DNA of 25,826 bases from Acanthaster planci (lineage: Eukaryota; Echinodermata; Asteroidea; Valvatida; Acanthasteridae): the NCBI RefSeq assembly GCF_001949145.1, contig NW_019091378.1, positions 1,690,131-1,715,956 on the forward strand. Direction: 5' to 3'. The notes below the pieces were generated by a model, which did not search any database, was not told the origin of the DNA, and saw nothing but the letters and a program-made list of their open reading frames with translations. A program made the position numbers and the translations under genes. Below are positions 1 through 9,556 of this stretch, one piece after another. The number at the start of each line of letters is the position of its first letter. The stretch's first letter is position 1.

Positions 1-210
1 AAAGAACACAAAGCCCATGGCAGGGAGGGGGACTATGAGAAGTTAGCCATCATCAAGCATTCCCACGCCGAAGACCACACCATCTACTGGGAAGAAGCCC
101 ACCTCATCGCTAGCATCGAACAGTGGTACATGTACCGATACATGCACGACATGGACAAATCTAGCTACCCTTTCACACAAGCTTTCTTTTCCTCAAATAC
201 ATGTGGCTAG
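1..210 (+). pseudogene. C-terminal fragment of a GIY-YIG-like domain, probably Penelope-type retroelement
   Basis: Frame 1 is open from the window edge to a TAG at 208-210 (69 codons). The start KEHKAHGREGDYEKLAI and the later KHSHAEDHTIYWEEAHLIAS follow the layout I know from the end of GIY-YIG domains in Penelope-like elements and related reverse-transcriptase ORFs: an R/K-x-EH motif, a loop, a conserved A-x-x-K/E-H, a D/T-H-x-I-x-W, then a basic tail. The GIY-YIG core itself lies outside the window, so catalytic residues cannot be judged. The last 20 codons look unrelated to the family, so the true end may be decayed. What I see is the open frame and the spaced motif; the family is recalled and the element type inferred. 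Confidence 0.42.
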
Positions 211-1227
211 TTAAAATCTACTAATGTACATGTATGTATAAAAGGAACAGGCACAATGTACTACCGTATCTGACAGCTTCCAACGTCCATCCCACAGATT
301 CTTGTGTTAAATTTTAGGGCAAATTTGAACATCTTGCATTAATTTCAAATCATACCCTTCAAGGGTTGTTTAAATTTTGTGCTCCAACAAAGTGGAGTGC
401 AACTGGTCCTCACAAATTCTATATACATGCACATATGTAACATGTACTTGAATTATGAAAGCTTTAACAATTACAATTTAGCCAAATGGTTATACCATAT
501 ACATGCACCGGCATTTTACACACGTTTGATAATCCTTCGATTCAGTGGCAGGAAGTGAGAAGACATGGCTATCTGCAAAAGTGAAAATATTTTGGTCACT
601 TTCTTGACAGACTGAGACACCAAATTGCAAGGTTTTCACATGATCAAATGCTATTCTACTGAAATTGGATCTGGACTCTTCCAATGCCTTTTTTCTCAAA
701 TTCTTTAATCTTTTCAATGGTAACAGTGCACAGTGCAGATGTCAGTCAAGCTGGTTCCAGTACATGTACATGTACCAGAAACAAAAAACAAATCCTAACA
801 TGAAAGCAAATCACTGGCCACTGGATGTAACTTTGGTATAAACCAGGGTTGTGGTGTCTTGTCAAGTACATACATATGTCACATTGATATTGAAAGGGTG
901 AAGTTGTTAGTGGTGAGCAAGCCATAAGACAAAAATCCCTCTCTACAGGAATTATCTACAACAGCCATCAGAGGGGAGTGGGAGAGGGAGTACATGTAAG
1001 TCCTCCACTGTCAGTCACTGAGTCACCCAGGTGAATCAGGCTGCTTCAGACAAACAAGCTTGATCTTAATGTCTTTTTTATGCACTCAGACCCCGAACCA
1101 TGCTGTTGATGAATATATTTTGTACTGTACCCGGTAGGTAGGGGAGAGATGATACATGTACATATGATTGCTCGGCACGAGTTGGCAAAAGGGACATTGT
1201 AAAGCTAGAATCTGTAATAATACGGAT
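211..1227. other. Stretch without a supported gene
   Basis: AT-rich DNA with several TACATGTA or ATGTACATGTAC octamers (for example near 760-780 and 990-1000). A 75-codon minus-strand frame at 490-717 is open and contains an AG acceptor-like site after TTTTCACTTTTGC, but no recognisable domain or convincing donor, so it is not called. Confidence 0.5.
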
Positions 1228-1463
1228 CTAGCAAATGTCAAAGATTTCTTCTTCTGGCAATGCAACTGCATCTGAAATTGTTAAGTTGTCATCAGAAACT
1301 GCTCTTAGATCCTGCTGACTTTTACATGTTGTATGAGGCAAAGAGACTCACATACTGACCTGAGATTGATTCTTGGACAGCGCCAACCTCTCTTCCTGGA
1401 TCAAACTGAACTGAGTAGTATTTCATGAGCAAATCCTTCCCACTAACTGAGCTCACTCTGTGG
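1228..1463 (-). CDS. Candidate exon(s) of an unknown minus-strand gene
   Basis: On the minus strand a good acceptor (TTCTTATTCACAG) precedes an open segment from 1463 that contains KYYSVQFDPGREVGAVQ. It then offers two readings. Splicing at CTCAG|GTCAGT makes an internal exon 1360-1463 (104 nt, one nucleotide hanging at each end). Reading through ends 14 codons later with SLFASYNM and a stop. A second open segment immediately below, in another frame, contains ISDAVALPEEEIFDIC and a stop at 1228-1230. Amino-acid composition looks coding, but I recognise no family. It could be the 3' end of a host gene whose upstream exons lie at higher coordinates. Confidence 0.35.
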
Positions 1464-1544
1464 CTGTGAATAAGAAGGCAATGGCATATTGAATATCAAT
1501 CTGTTTTTCCAGCGGACGTTTCAGTGTCAGCATTTCTAGCAACC

Positions 1545-2343
1545 ATGGAAAAAACAGATATTGCACAACTTCACACCATCCCCAACTCTACAAATGGAGA
1601 GCTCAAAACACTATTAAACACCACCATTCTGGAATTTTGTTAAGTTTTTTACTGAACTGTCAAATCTCCTGATTTTTCTTCTGAATCCACTGATGCTTTT
1701 CCCCTTAAAGCATGTCACTAGCATCCAACCAACCACTTCATGGTTTCTCTCACCCTGTCAGATCTTGGTCATGGTATAATCAGTCTCTTTTACCGGGGGA
1801 ACTATTTGTTGGTTCTTGGCTGCTGGGTGATTTTCTCCCTGTGGCAACTGCTGTTCTCATATTAGTGTTTGATGCACTGAGTGGTACTTCACTTCTACTG
1901 ACAGTAGATGGTCACATTGCTATTTCCTATCCTCTGCAGTACCCTTCACTGATGACTGAGTTCAGATCCAAGATCACTGTATGCACTTCATGGGCTTTGG
2001 TATTCTTGATCTTTTTTCTGATAAACAGGATTTACATGTACGACACAGTTACCGTTACATGTGTCTGGGACTACAAGATGACTCGAGGACATATCTTTTT
2101 GTTACACTTGCTACTCTAATGCTGACAATCATATTCATCCTGTATACACACATCATGCTAATGGCTTGCAATCAAGCCAGACCCACTGCTGCTGAAAACC
2201 AAGCAGGCAATGGCCAAGGTGGGCAAAGAAACACCAGATCAACCACCACCATCATCATATCAGGGACTCTCAACATCACCTGGATTCCTACAATGGTCAT
2301 AACTGGAATCTCTCTTACATCCAAATTTACAATTGCCCATTAG
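1545..2343 (+). pseudogene. Decayed class A (rhodopsin-like) GPCR, intronless, lacking TM7
   Basis: The parts of a seven-helix receptor occur in order but in different frames. A start with two N-x-T/S sites (1545-1640) ends in TAA. TM1-like NLLIFLL follows at about 1655. TM2 reads TNHFMVSLTLSDLGHGIIS (about 1728-1785). In frame 1712, W-x-x-GD comes before TM3, with DGHIAISYPLQYPSLMT (from 1907) where family members have DRY-IAI-x-PL-Y. TM4 has its tryptophan (CTSWALVFLIFFL). After another shift near 2090-2105, TM5 and YTHIMLM appear, then TM6 with TWIP in place of CWxP. The frame stops at 2341-2343 and no NPxxY helix follows. At least three frame changes and a DRY-to-DGH change make this a pseudogene. 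Ligand unknown. Lineage-specific expansions of intronless rhodopsin GPCRs are known in sea urchins. Confidence 0.8.
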
Positions 2344-2381
2344 AAAATCAAACAATGATGCCTTCACAATGCCAAATCACA

Positions 2382-2925
2382 GACCATTTACCAAGGGATG
2401 TGCAACTTAAGCTCAGAGTTGGTTCAATGCGTGTTACGGCTGGCACAATATCAAAGCAGAAATTAAATTGGGTTATCTCTAATAATAAAACATATATTCC
2501 TGTCTACCACTTTGTTTTCTCGTAATATTTTAAGTCAGGGTACACCCTTTCTGAAAATATGTTGCTCAAGATATTTCATCCTATAAATTCTGAGAAAAGT
2601 GTACCACAGAATTGGGGAAATTTGCCTCATTAAAACTTCGTTTCTGCTTGAAATCAATAAATGAAGATTTATTCGTCAAAACGAATAGATTAAGCACCGC
2701 GTCGGTTCGTCGTCTCAGCATAACCACAGCTGCACTGTAAATGCTGCAATGCATGTCATGTGGTCGGGAATTTTTTTCGAGAAAGTCGAGAACGCCTGCT
2801 AGCTGTGGGGGTAATAACAATCCGTAACACGCATGGAACCAAGGTCGCACATGTGTTTGCAATGGGGCTGCTCACGGTTGCACATCCCTGGGTAAAAAGG
2901 GTTGTAGCTCTATGGGTAAATGGTC
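2382..2925. repeat. Inverted-repeat (foldback/MITE-like) unit
   Basis: The left arm at 2382-2439 carries GACCATTTACC, AGGGATGTGCAAC and GGTTCAATGCGTGTTACGG. The same three blocks occur in the same order on the opposite strand at 2914-2925, 2877-2890 and 2823-2841; the inner block matches 18 of 19 bases. The right arm has extra bases between blocks, so the arms are 58 and about 104 nt, around a centre of roughly 380 nt with no coding signal. This fits a non-autonomous element with long, eroded terminal inverted repeats, lying just after the truncated GPCR. I cannot identify a target-site duplication or family. Confidence 0.5.
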
Positions 2926-3229
2926 CATGGCCAAATGTTTTCTAAGAAAAAATTCATTTAGAATAGCATTTAAAATATTTCTGTTCAGTCCACATTTAAT
3001 ACATGTCTAGATTTTTAGACCTTCATCAAGCTGTCGAAATGGGGGATACAGTACATGAACATGAGATACATAAACATGTATGTAAAATCAACCCGGTTGT
3101 GCTTCAGTTAGAAATGAGAACAGAGCAGCCATCCATATTATGCAGACCTCTTCGCAGGCATAGTAATTCTCAGTCTGTCGGCATAAGCCTAGCGCTAATA
3201 CTACATGGGTGATTTTGTACAAAGGCAGA

Positions 3230-3290
3230 AAGGCATTGTGGGATGGAAAAAGGGACACACTTTGCTCCTTTTTCCTTCCCACAATGCCTT
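3230..3290. repeat. 24-bp stem-loop with ZNF143-like core
   Basis: Arms 3230-3253 and 3267-3290 are reverse complements at 23 of 24 positions, with a 13-nt loop. The arm read inward on the right is CCTTTTTCCTTCCCACAATG followed by CCTT, which contains TTCCCACAATGC. That resembles the vertebrate ZNF143/Staf binding core, present here twice head to head. It may equally be the tip of a small palindromic repeat. Nearby open frames are short and unrecognised. Confidence 0.7.
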
Positions 3291-3776
3291 CCTACCAGTG
3301 TGCCGCGTACATGCACCTTGAAAGTACATGTTCTGACTGGAACCAGCAAAACTGAAGTCCAACCGAATCCACTTGTTTCCACGCTCACATAATGCACAAT
3401 GTGGTTCTCAGCCATGAGTACTATCGCAACACGCAACATCGAGCCGGGGGCAAGGCAGTGGCATGTGTTGGACAGTTGGCCCAGTTACCTGCACGCAAGC
3501 TGAGTCTACTACGGCCAGTACGGGAAAGTTAAAACTCATGACTTGTACAAATCCTGGCCATTTTATAATGTATTATGTGTTAACAGGTGGACTTAAAATA
3601 GACAGACAAAAGGTGTTCACAAAATTCGATATAGTTAAGGGACTCCTGGAAATTCTGTATGGTCGAGGGGAGAGGGTATTATCCAGCAAGGCTTTGGCAC
3701 ATTTCTGTTGCCAGCAATTTACTCATATCTGTTGATTTGTCCCATTTTAAAAACGAAAAATCACCTATTTTGACAG
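3291..3776. other. Stretch without a supported gene
   Basis: Mixed-composition DNA. A 90-codon plus-strand frame (3463-3735) lacks any domain or flanking splice sites I trust. Nothing else stands out. Confidence 0.5.
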
Positions 3777-4016
3777 AATTTGAAATTGAGTACACTGTAT
3801 TTTGAAATTGCACATTGTTGGGATCCATCCCCCGATAACCAGACAGAGCTCCAGTATGACCACAAACGTGAACCTCCCAAGCCCATGAATTTTAAGCCCA
3901 TTGACAAAACTGTTCGGCGACACTTCTTCACTGCTGAAAAAACATCAGCAAGAATATCGGAAGGCACTTATGACTACAGAGGACTCCAAACAATTACAAA
4001 GTACACATGCATTTGA
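3777..4016 (+). CDS. Candidate exon, unknown gene
   Basis: A clean acceptor (CACCTATTTTGACAG, ending 3776) opens a frame that stays open to a TGA at 4014-4016. Splicing at ACAAA|GTACAC (after 4000) would give a 224-nt internal exon; otherwise this is a terminal exon. The peptide is polar, rich in Pro, Lys and Arg (KREPPKPMNFKPIDKTVRRH, then SEGTYDYRGLQTITK) and reads like conserved coding sequence, not random translation. I do not recognise the family. No partner exon was found on either side, so the gene model is incomplete and could be wrong. Confidence 0.4.
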   Translation, partial: NLKLSTLYFEIAHCWDPSPDNQTELQYDHKREPPKPMNFKPIDKTVRRHFFTAEKTSARISEGTYDYRGLQTITKYTCI

Positions 4017-5175
4017 GTTTCTAGCTGTTTGATGAAGGCCTACATGAGGTATGATTGAGAATTACCGGTAGGAGATTTTTAAGAACTTCCACAGTCTAGC
4101 TATCTGTCCATTGCTTTAAAATCCAACTCATCACTTCAAATTACCAATTCAGTCTGTTTAGTGTATGTTTAGTTTACAAATAAGAAAAAGAAATCTGCTT
4201 GCCCTGAAGAAGGTACTCAGTTACTGAAAGCTCGGCAATCCCATATTCTAGAGCACTGATTTTATATTATATTCTTGTCACGATTTTGTGCGTGATCGCT
4301 ACTTACCACACACACGTGGGCCAGTCCGACCTCTGCATAATGTGTTTGCAATCAGACTAGCATCACTCTTGCCTGGTCATCACAATCATCATGCCCACAA
4401 TGTAATCCTCTTTTTTATTCAATTTTCAAGATAAGTTACTGTTTCATTTTAATAAACATCGGATCTCTACAATATTGTGCATTTATACATCTTTAACCAA
4501 TAAAAACTCTACGAACAAATTCAACACTTCAAAGAGAGATCATTGATGAACTCATTCCCGCACAAGAACCCTGCACATACAAAGCCTTCCACGCTAATCG
4601 AGGTTATTCTTATAAAATAGCATGCTGTGTCACAAATTTATGTTTATAAACAGAAATATAAAGCAGAACAAAATATAAACATTTTAGGGGTAATCAAAAG
4701 TGGGTTCATTGGTCAGTTTGAAGCTCCGGATCTGATGGAACTGCAATTTTTGTACAGGTATATCGGCTGAACGGCATGTGGGTGAAAGCTGGGTACCAGT
4801 CACAGCCTCCGGGTAGCAGGTGTGCAAGAGACCTTCAATGGAAATACGCACGCATAGTGCGTGCACAGTACAGCTCAGATTCCACGTGTGGGTACTTTAC
4901 AACTCGAGAACGGATGAATTACATCTACAAAAGTAATGTTGTCTGTCACTTATTTTCCTCGATTTTGCAGTCCATGGTTTGTTCTGAAATTCAACCCTCC
5001 CCCGGACGGATAGATAAGGCCACGAAAGAACTTAGGGCCTAAATGTGAAAAAATAGTTTTTCAAACAAGGTAAACCAAGAAAAAATTAGAACCAAATTTG
5101 TGGTCGTTTTGTACACAACTTTTATACCCTGGATGTCAGTCGTAATGTAATGAAGACAACCTCCAACCTGGGCTT
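4017..5175. other. Stretch without a supported gene
   Basis: AT-rich. Two overlapping open frames at about 4684-5042 (one per strand, 60 and 88 codons) show no convincing domain. The plus frame ends with EIQPSPGR, vaguely like the NPGP motif at the start of some LINE ORFs, which is too weak to call. Confidence 0.45.
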
Positions 5176-5210
5176 GGCCTAGGGTCCTACGTACGTCATG
5201 ACCCTAGGCC
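5176..5210. repeat. 11-bp stem-loop with CRE-like centre
   Basis: GGCCTAGGGTC (5176-5186) is perfectly complementary to GACCCTAGGCC (5200-5210). The 13-nt centre contains TACGTCA (5192-5198), a half CRE/ATF-type site, and a TACGTA palindrome. The hairpin abuts a TATA-like box. Confidence 0.75.
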
Positions 5211-5220
5211 TATATAAATA
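5192..5220 (+). promoter_or_regulatory. Possible core promoter: CRE-like site plus TATA box
   Basis: TACGTCA at 5192 is followed 13 bp later by TATATAAATA (5211-5220). Spacing suits a TATA promoter. However, the only downstream frame (63 codons at 5264-5455) is unconvincing, so the transcript, if any, is unknown. Confidence 0.25.
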
Positions 5221-5471
5221 TAGTATACGTATGAATGCTAATAAATGCTAGCTTTATTTCACGGTGTCACGCTGTTTTTCCGTTTTGTTTGAGGACGATG
5301 GCTACTTGCCATCAATGCTATCAATAACAAAGGGAAATATGATTTTAAAAAACACCATTAGGCCTACTGTGGTTGAAAAAAACCTCACGTTTTTGCAATA
5401 CCCACCTTGTCCCTCCCGCCCGCGTTCCTGTCCGATATATAGCCCCCTCTGTTGAAAAAGGACGTCGGCAA

Positions 5472-5501
5472 CGCCACATGCACGACGCGTGCTATGTGGC
5501 G
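5472..5501. repeat. 13-bp stem-loop with triloop
   Basis: CGCCACATGCACG (5472-5484) pairs with CGTGC plus ATGTGGCG (5488-5492 and 5494-5501). One T is bulged at 5493 and the loop is ACG. GC content is well above the surroundings. Function unknown. Confidence 0.75.
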
Positions 5502-6683
5502 CATTCCACCAAATCGGTGTATTTCTACGCGCAAGCTTATTAATATTTTGTGACCCCACGAAATTCCTACAATAAGACAAATCATAACGGGAGAGATCAT
5601 AGAAATATATCTATAAATTCCGAATTTGGGACTGATAGTATCCAGTCCGGGGTAGTTCTTTCACAAAAAGCCCCAAATTGGGGGCCTATTTTGGATAGAG
5701 GCGGGTGGCTACATTCAGAAATGCCCTTAGCTTTACTGCTATTTTGGGGTATCTTCCTTGAAAAGCGAATAGAAAAAAAACATAGCAAACCCCCATGAAA
5801 ATGAAACGAAAAGTGATCTTCTGGCCTTTATCTTGAATTTCCAGTGAAAAAAAAGGAAGCCAGCCTCTTTACGAGAGTCATCAGGCGGCACTGTTTCGGT
5901 CCGATTTCGCACTGTTTTCAATGGGCGCGTATTTGTTATGTGCAACTCAACACGCGTAAAGCGCCCTCTACTTAAAAGTGAGAAAATGAAATAGCGCTCT
6001 CTATTATTAACCTAGGACAAATCAAATAACGAAGCCACCAAAACTTACTGTGCCACGTACCTCCGGCCCTTGTAACTTAAGAGTAAATCCCATTTTTTTT
6101 TACAAAGGCACCCTCGAATAGTGGCCCCATTTTTATAGAGTCAGTAGTTTCTTTTACGTATCTTTGCCTTGGTTCGTTTTTTGCTAGACAGAAACATTTG
6201 AAAATTTGTCCATTTCAACTTCAAGGCGTTCCATAAAGTTCATAATTTTTATAATGTGATTTTTTTTCTGCAAAGAATGGCCCTCCTGATATCTCTCAAG
6301 TAAAAAATAATCTGAACTACAAATAGGGTAGGGATAGGTTGGCAATAAATTGACACAAACATGTCTCTTTCTTGAATAATTTTATTCAGTAGCTGTATCA
6401 CACTGTCACTGCTTCAGTTCCATATCTTACAAGTTATTGAATAATCCTATCAAAAATCATTTTGTTTCAACACAATGGGACATCACTCATCTGATCCGTA
6501 CTTAATCCGAGTTTTCTGGAATATTCTAATGCAACTATACTTCATGAATATCCACGATCAACAAAAGGCAAACCTCTCATGGGACCCTGCACCATCATGT
6601 GCCATCCATTCATGCTGTTGGAACATACACACAGAGGAAATATGCATAGAACTATTATTAGAACATATTATTTAGGGGATGAG
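5502..6683. other. Stretch without a supported gene
   Basis: AT-rich DNA with poly-T and poly-A runs and a small near-palindrome GCCCCAAATTGGGG at 5670-5683. Short open frames on both strands show no domains. Confidence 0.5.
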
Positions 6684-6787
6684 TGGACCTGGGATTCCGT
6701 GGATTGCATTTTGTGGATTGCATATACCTGGGGATTTTGTGGATTACATGTACCTGTGGACTTGGTGGATTATATTCTCCTGTGGAC
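6684..6787. repeat. Degenerate minisatellite, about 4 units of 27 bp
   Basis: Units share TGTGGATT(G/A)CAT followed by a T-rich piece and CCTG(T/G)GGA. They recur at about 27-bp spacing, so the plus-strand translation shows a 9-residue periodicity of aromatic and Gly/Leu/Cys residues. The units differ by several bases, indicating an old array. Confidence 0.6.
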
Positions 6788-6790
6788 GGC

Positions 6791-8327
6791 ACGGGCAGAC
6801 TAGACAACAAGAAAATGGCCACAGGGAAACTATTTGACTTATATTCTGTCGCCACTTCCCATCTTTTCAGAATCAGTTCTGGAAGTGAAGTTTTAATCTC
6901 CATGCACTGCCTTTTACAGGCCACATCACAACAATCCCTATTAGGCCTTCACATTATTGCCCAAACTACATTAAATGCACCAGCCAATCAGAATGCAGAA
7001 TTGCCCAGTAGGTGATTTAAGATGCACCCCCTTGCTGTATAAACCAATTGGATCTCACTGATTAAGAACTAAAGCAAGTAGTCGTACATTTCATGTTACA
7101 ATATAAAACGTACAATGATTCATCACACAGTGCTTAACGGTTGTATTTTCAACCAGTGTGCGCCGGTCATCCTCAGAAGTGGACAACCAGAGCACACTGA
7201 TGAAAACATCAAGTACACACTGGTTATCAGAGCCATCCCTCTTCCAAAAGAAATCCACATGGTGTTTACTGCAAATGATTTATACTTTCATTAAAATAGC
7301 AGTTATTCTGTAATTCCTTTCATATTAAATTGCTACGTTCATTAAACAATGTAACAGTAATATGTACGCAATTAACCTGAGGAGGGGGGGCTGATATTCA
7401 TAAACAGTCCATGTTACCAATGGCAACATCAAGTCTTTACTAAGAGAAGCAACAAATGGAGTAACATCTAATAGAAGAATACCTCATTATTTAATTGCAA
7501 CATTTACAGATTTTCAAAATAATATGTACACATTTTTCATAAGAAAGGTATCTGATATGAACCCACTGTCCCTGTTACAGTCATTGCCATTCACCCTAAA
7601 TACGAGAGGAACCTTTGTTATTTTGAGAAAACAAAAGTTATGACAAATTTTAAATTAACCTGTCTCTCGGATACACCATCTTCATTTAGGAAAAGCTTCA
7701 CAACATACTTCATAAGAATGAACAGTTGCATTTTTTTCTTTTTACAAAGCAACATAACAGATGAATGCCAGTCTCTAGAACTTTAGGTGATGGTATCTCC
7801 ATTCAACAATGAATTCTACCACCGTGTATGACTGTTTACCATTGTAATCTACAATGTATGTATTGTCATTTATTCTACAGTTGTAAACTGTGATAAATTC
7901 TACTGAGACTTGTTACTGTATTGCGTTTGTAATTTCCCTTCTGGGTGCCTGTTTCAGTCCCTGTTTGTAGTGTTACCCTCCATGGTTTCCCAAGTTTGAC
8001 AGACCTCAACCATTTTGTAGATAAAAATGTTATCTATTCTTAACTTTCAAAGTGAATAATGTGAACAATTAATGTCAAACCAACCTTTTGATTTGTTTAC
8101 TTGTTATATATAAAAAAAACCTATTATCATGGAAAGACCCACAACTATACCTAGTTTTCTCAATCCTTATAAATGCTTTATAATAAGGGATATATGTGCT
8201 TGGCTGGCTTAAACATGCATTTAAGGCCAGCTAAGGAGAAAGGACACCGTGATAATGCCTAATCCGCAGGTGAGGGCATTAATTATCAGCGTTCAGTCTC
8301 CTGAGAACATATTTATTCCCATTCATA
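6791..8327. other. Mostly non-coding stretch
   Basis: AT-rich, with a G7 run at about 7384-7390 and a 9-bp inverted repeat ACCAGTGTG (7152-7160) / CACACTGGT (7216-7224). One weak minus-strand exon candidate (7139-7196) is listed separately. No repeat family recognised. Confidence 0.5.
7139..7196 (-). CDS. Weak candidate exon
   Basis: Acceptor GATGTTTTCATCAG, a short open segment reading LWLSTSEDDRRTLVEN, then a possible donor ACC|GTTAAG. At 58 nt, with one nucleotide at the 5' edge, it would be a small exon of the minus-strand gene suggested by other segments. Evidence is limited to splice-like edges and composition. Confidence 0.18.
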
Positions 8328-9533
8328 AGTACCTTTTTAGTCAGTGTCAAATGGAGTCAACATTTGATGAATTTCCAATATTTGTTGTAGAACTTTTCGT
8401 TCATTTTCCTGAACACCCCATCCTTTTTATTTAATAGTTGTCCAAAAGAATCTCCAGATATGGACTTGAAATGCACGTGCGTCAAAACTAATAACATGTA
8501 AACTGTCTTGTATCCAGGTGCCAGTGCGTGGTTTATGCAGCAGGCAGTATCACTTCTCAGCGGCCATTATCAAATGTTAATACACGGTCAAGTTGCACGC
8601 TGTAGAAAGGGAAACTGTCTGAGGTATTTATGAATGAGCTTCAACTGTACTGCAACAAATATTAAAACATTCTTTCTTAAGGAAATAGAGAAGAGAGTTT
8701 TACAAACATGGCTACATACTTGTCAGAAATACAGTTTGTATCAAATACGGTTGGAAAATGTGCCGAAATTTTTTTATTCCTTGTAACTTGGACTTTTTAT
8801 TCCATTCTATGTTACACAGACTCATTTTGTCTACAATTTCACTATTCTTCTGGCACTGCATCTATGAGACACTAGTACGGTTTTTGCATACACTGTTCCT
8901 TTATGGGCAAATTATAGCCATAACATTGTTTTCTACAAATTTCACCGACTTTCTTCGTGATGCATGGAACACAAATATGGTCTGTATAGGATTGGATATG
9001 AGTTCCCACTTTTCTGACATACATGTAGCTTTCCATCTACATCGCTGGTCTCATCTCGCATAAGAGCATTTGGGATAAACTTCTAAGGCTCTGCAGTTTT
9101 GATCCAACTGGGGTTGCCTGACACCGGCTTGTGACTCCTGATCAACTTTAGCCTTGAGCCTATCAATTCATAAAAAGAAATAACGATAAACACTCTAATA
9201 ATAAAACAGCATCATCGAAATACAACAGAACGGACAATAATACTCGCTTCAAATTCGTTAAGCTCTGATAAAGACTGGTATCATCTCCACTTCTTGCATT
9301 CTTGAATTTGCAAATAAATGCCACATGGACTACACTAGAGATTGCCCTTCTTTCTTTGAAGGTTCCCTAGATTCTAATACGAACTACCCTGGAACATGTC
9401 CACTAGAGCGTGTCATTCCCCAGACAGCACGAACCTTCGCTCCCACACTGCTCATCCTCATCCCCAGCTACACTTTGACAGTAGGTGTACAGGTAAGATG
9501 TACTGTGATCTTCAGCACAGTTAATCATGTGTT
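8328..9533. repeat. Tandem duplication, copy 1
   Basis: Starts at AGTACCTTTTTAG and ends at AATCATGTGTT directly before an N (9534). It matches 9557-10804 nearly base for base by eye. Main differences are a block of about 25 nt missing here at 8471 and a 20-nt block missing inside the exon near 9125. It contains the broken exon at 9023-9159 and otherwise AT-rich non-coding sequence. Confidence 0.95.
9023..9159 (-). pseudogene. Broken copy of the duplicated exon (20-nt deletion)
   Basis: Same acceptor, donor (CAT|GTATGT) and flanks as the exon at 10276-10432, but 20 nt shorter. The deletion removes ACTTCCTCCGGCAGTCGACC (plus-strand sense), leaves one of two flanking ACC triplets, and shifts the frame after residues DRLKAKVDQESQAG. 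A TAG follows before the exon end. So either this is a dead paralogue or the two copies are alleles of which one is null. Confidence 0.5.
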
Positions 9534-9556
9534 NCATCATCAGACCCGACCGCCAC
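9534..9556. other. Junction between copies, with N
   Basis: A single undetermined base (9534) followed by 22 bases (CATCATCAGACCCGACCGCC then AC) that occur at neither outer edge of the duplication. This could be filler from an assembly join or a real breakpoint insertion. Confidence 0.7.

Noticed and set aside
4776-5042. Plus-strand frame ending in EIQPSPGR, resembling the NPGP motif near LINE ORF2 starts
   Set aside because: The motif is imperfect, no endonuclease sequence follows, and the rest of the frame is unlike any LINE ORF.
8758-9063. Plus-strand 101-codon frame rich in Phe/Leu/His, partly repeated at 10012
   Set aside because: Present twice only because of the tandem duplication; indels between copies shift it freely, and the minus-strand exon model explains part of the same DNA.
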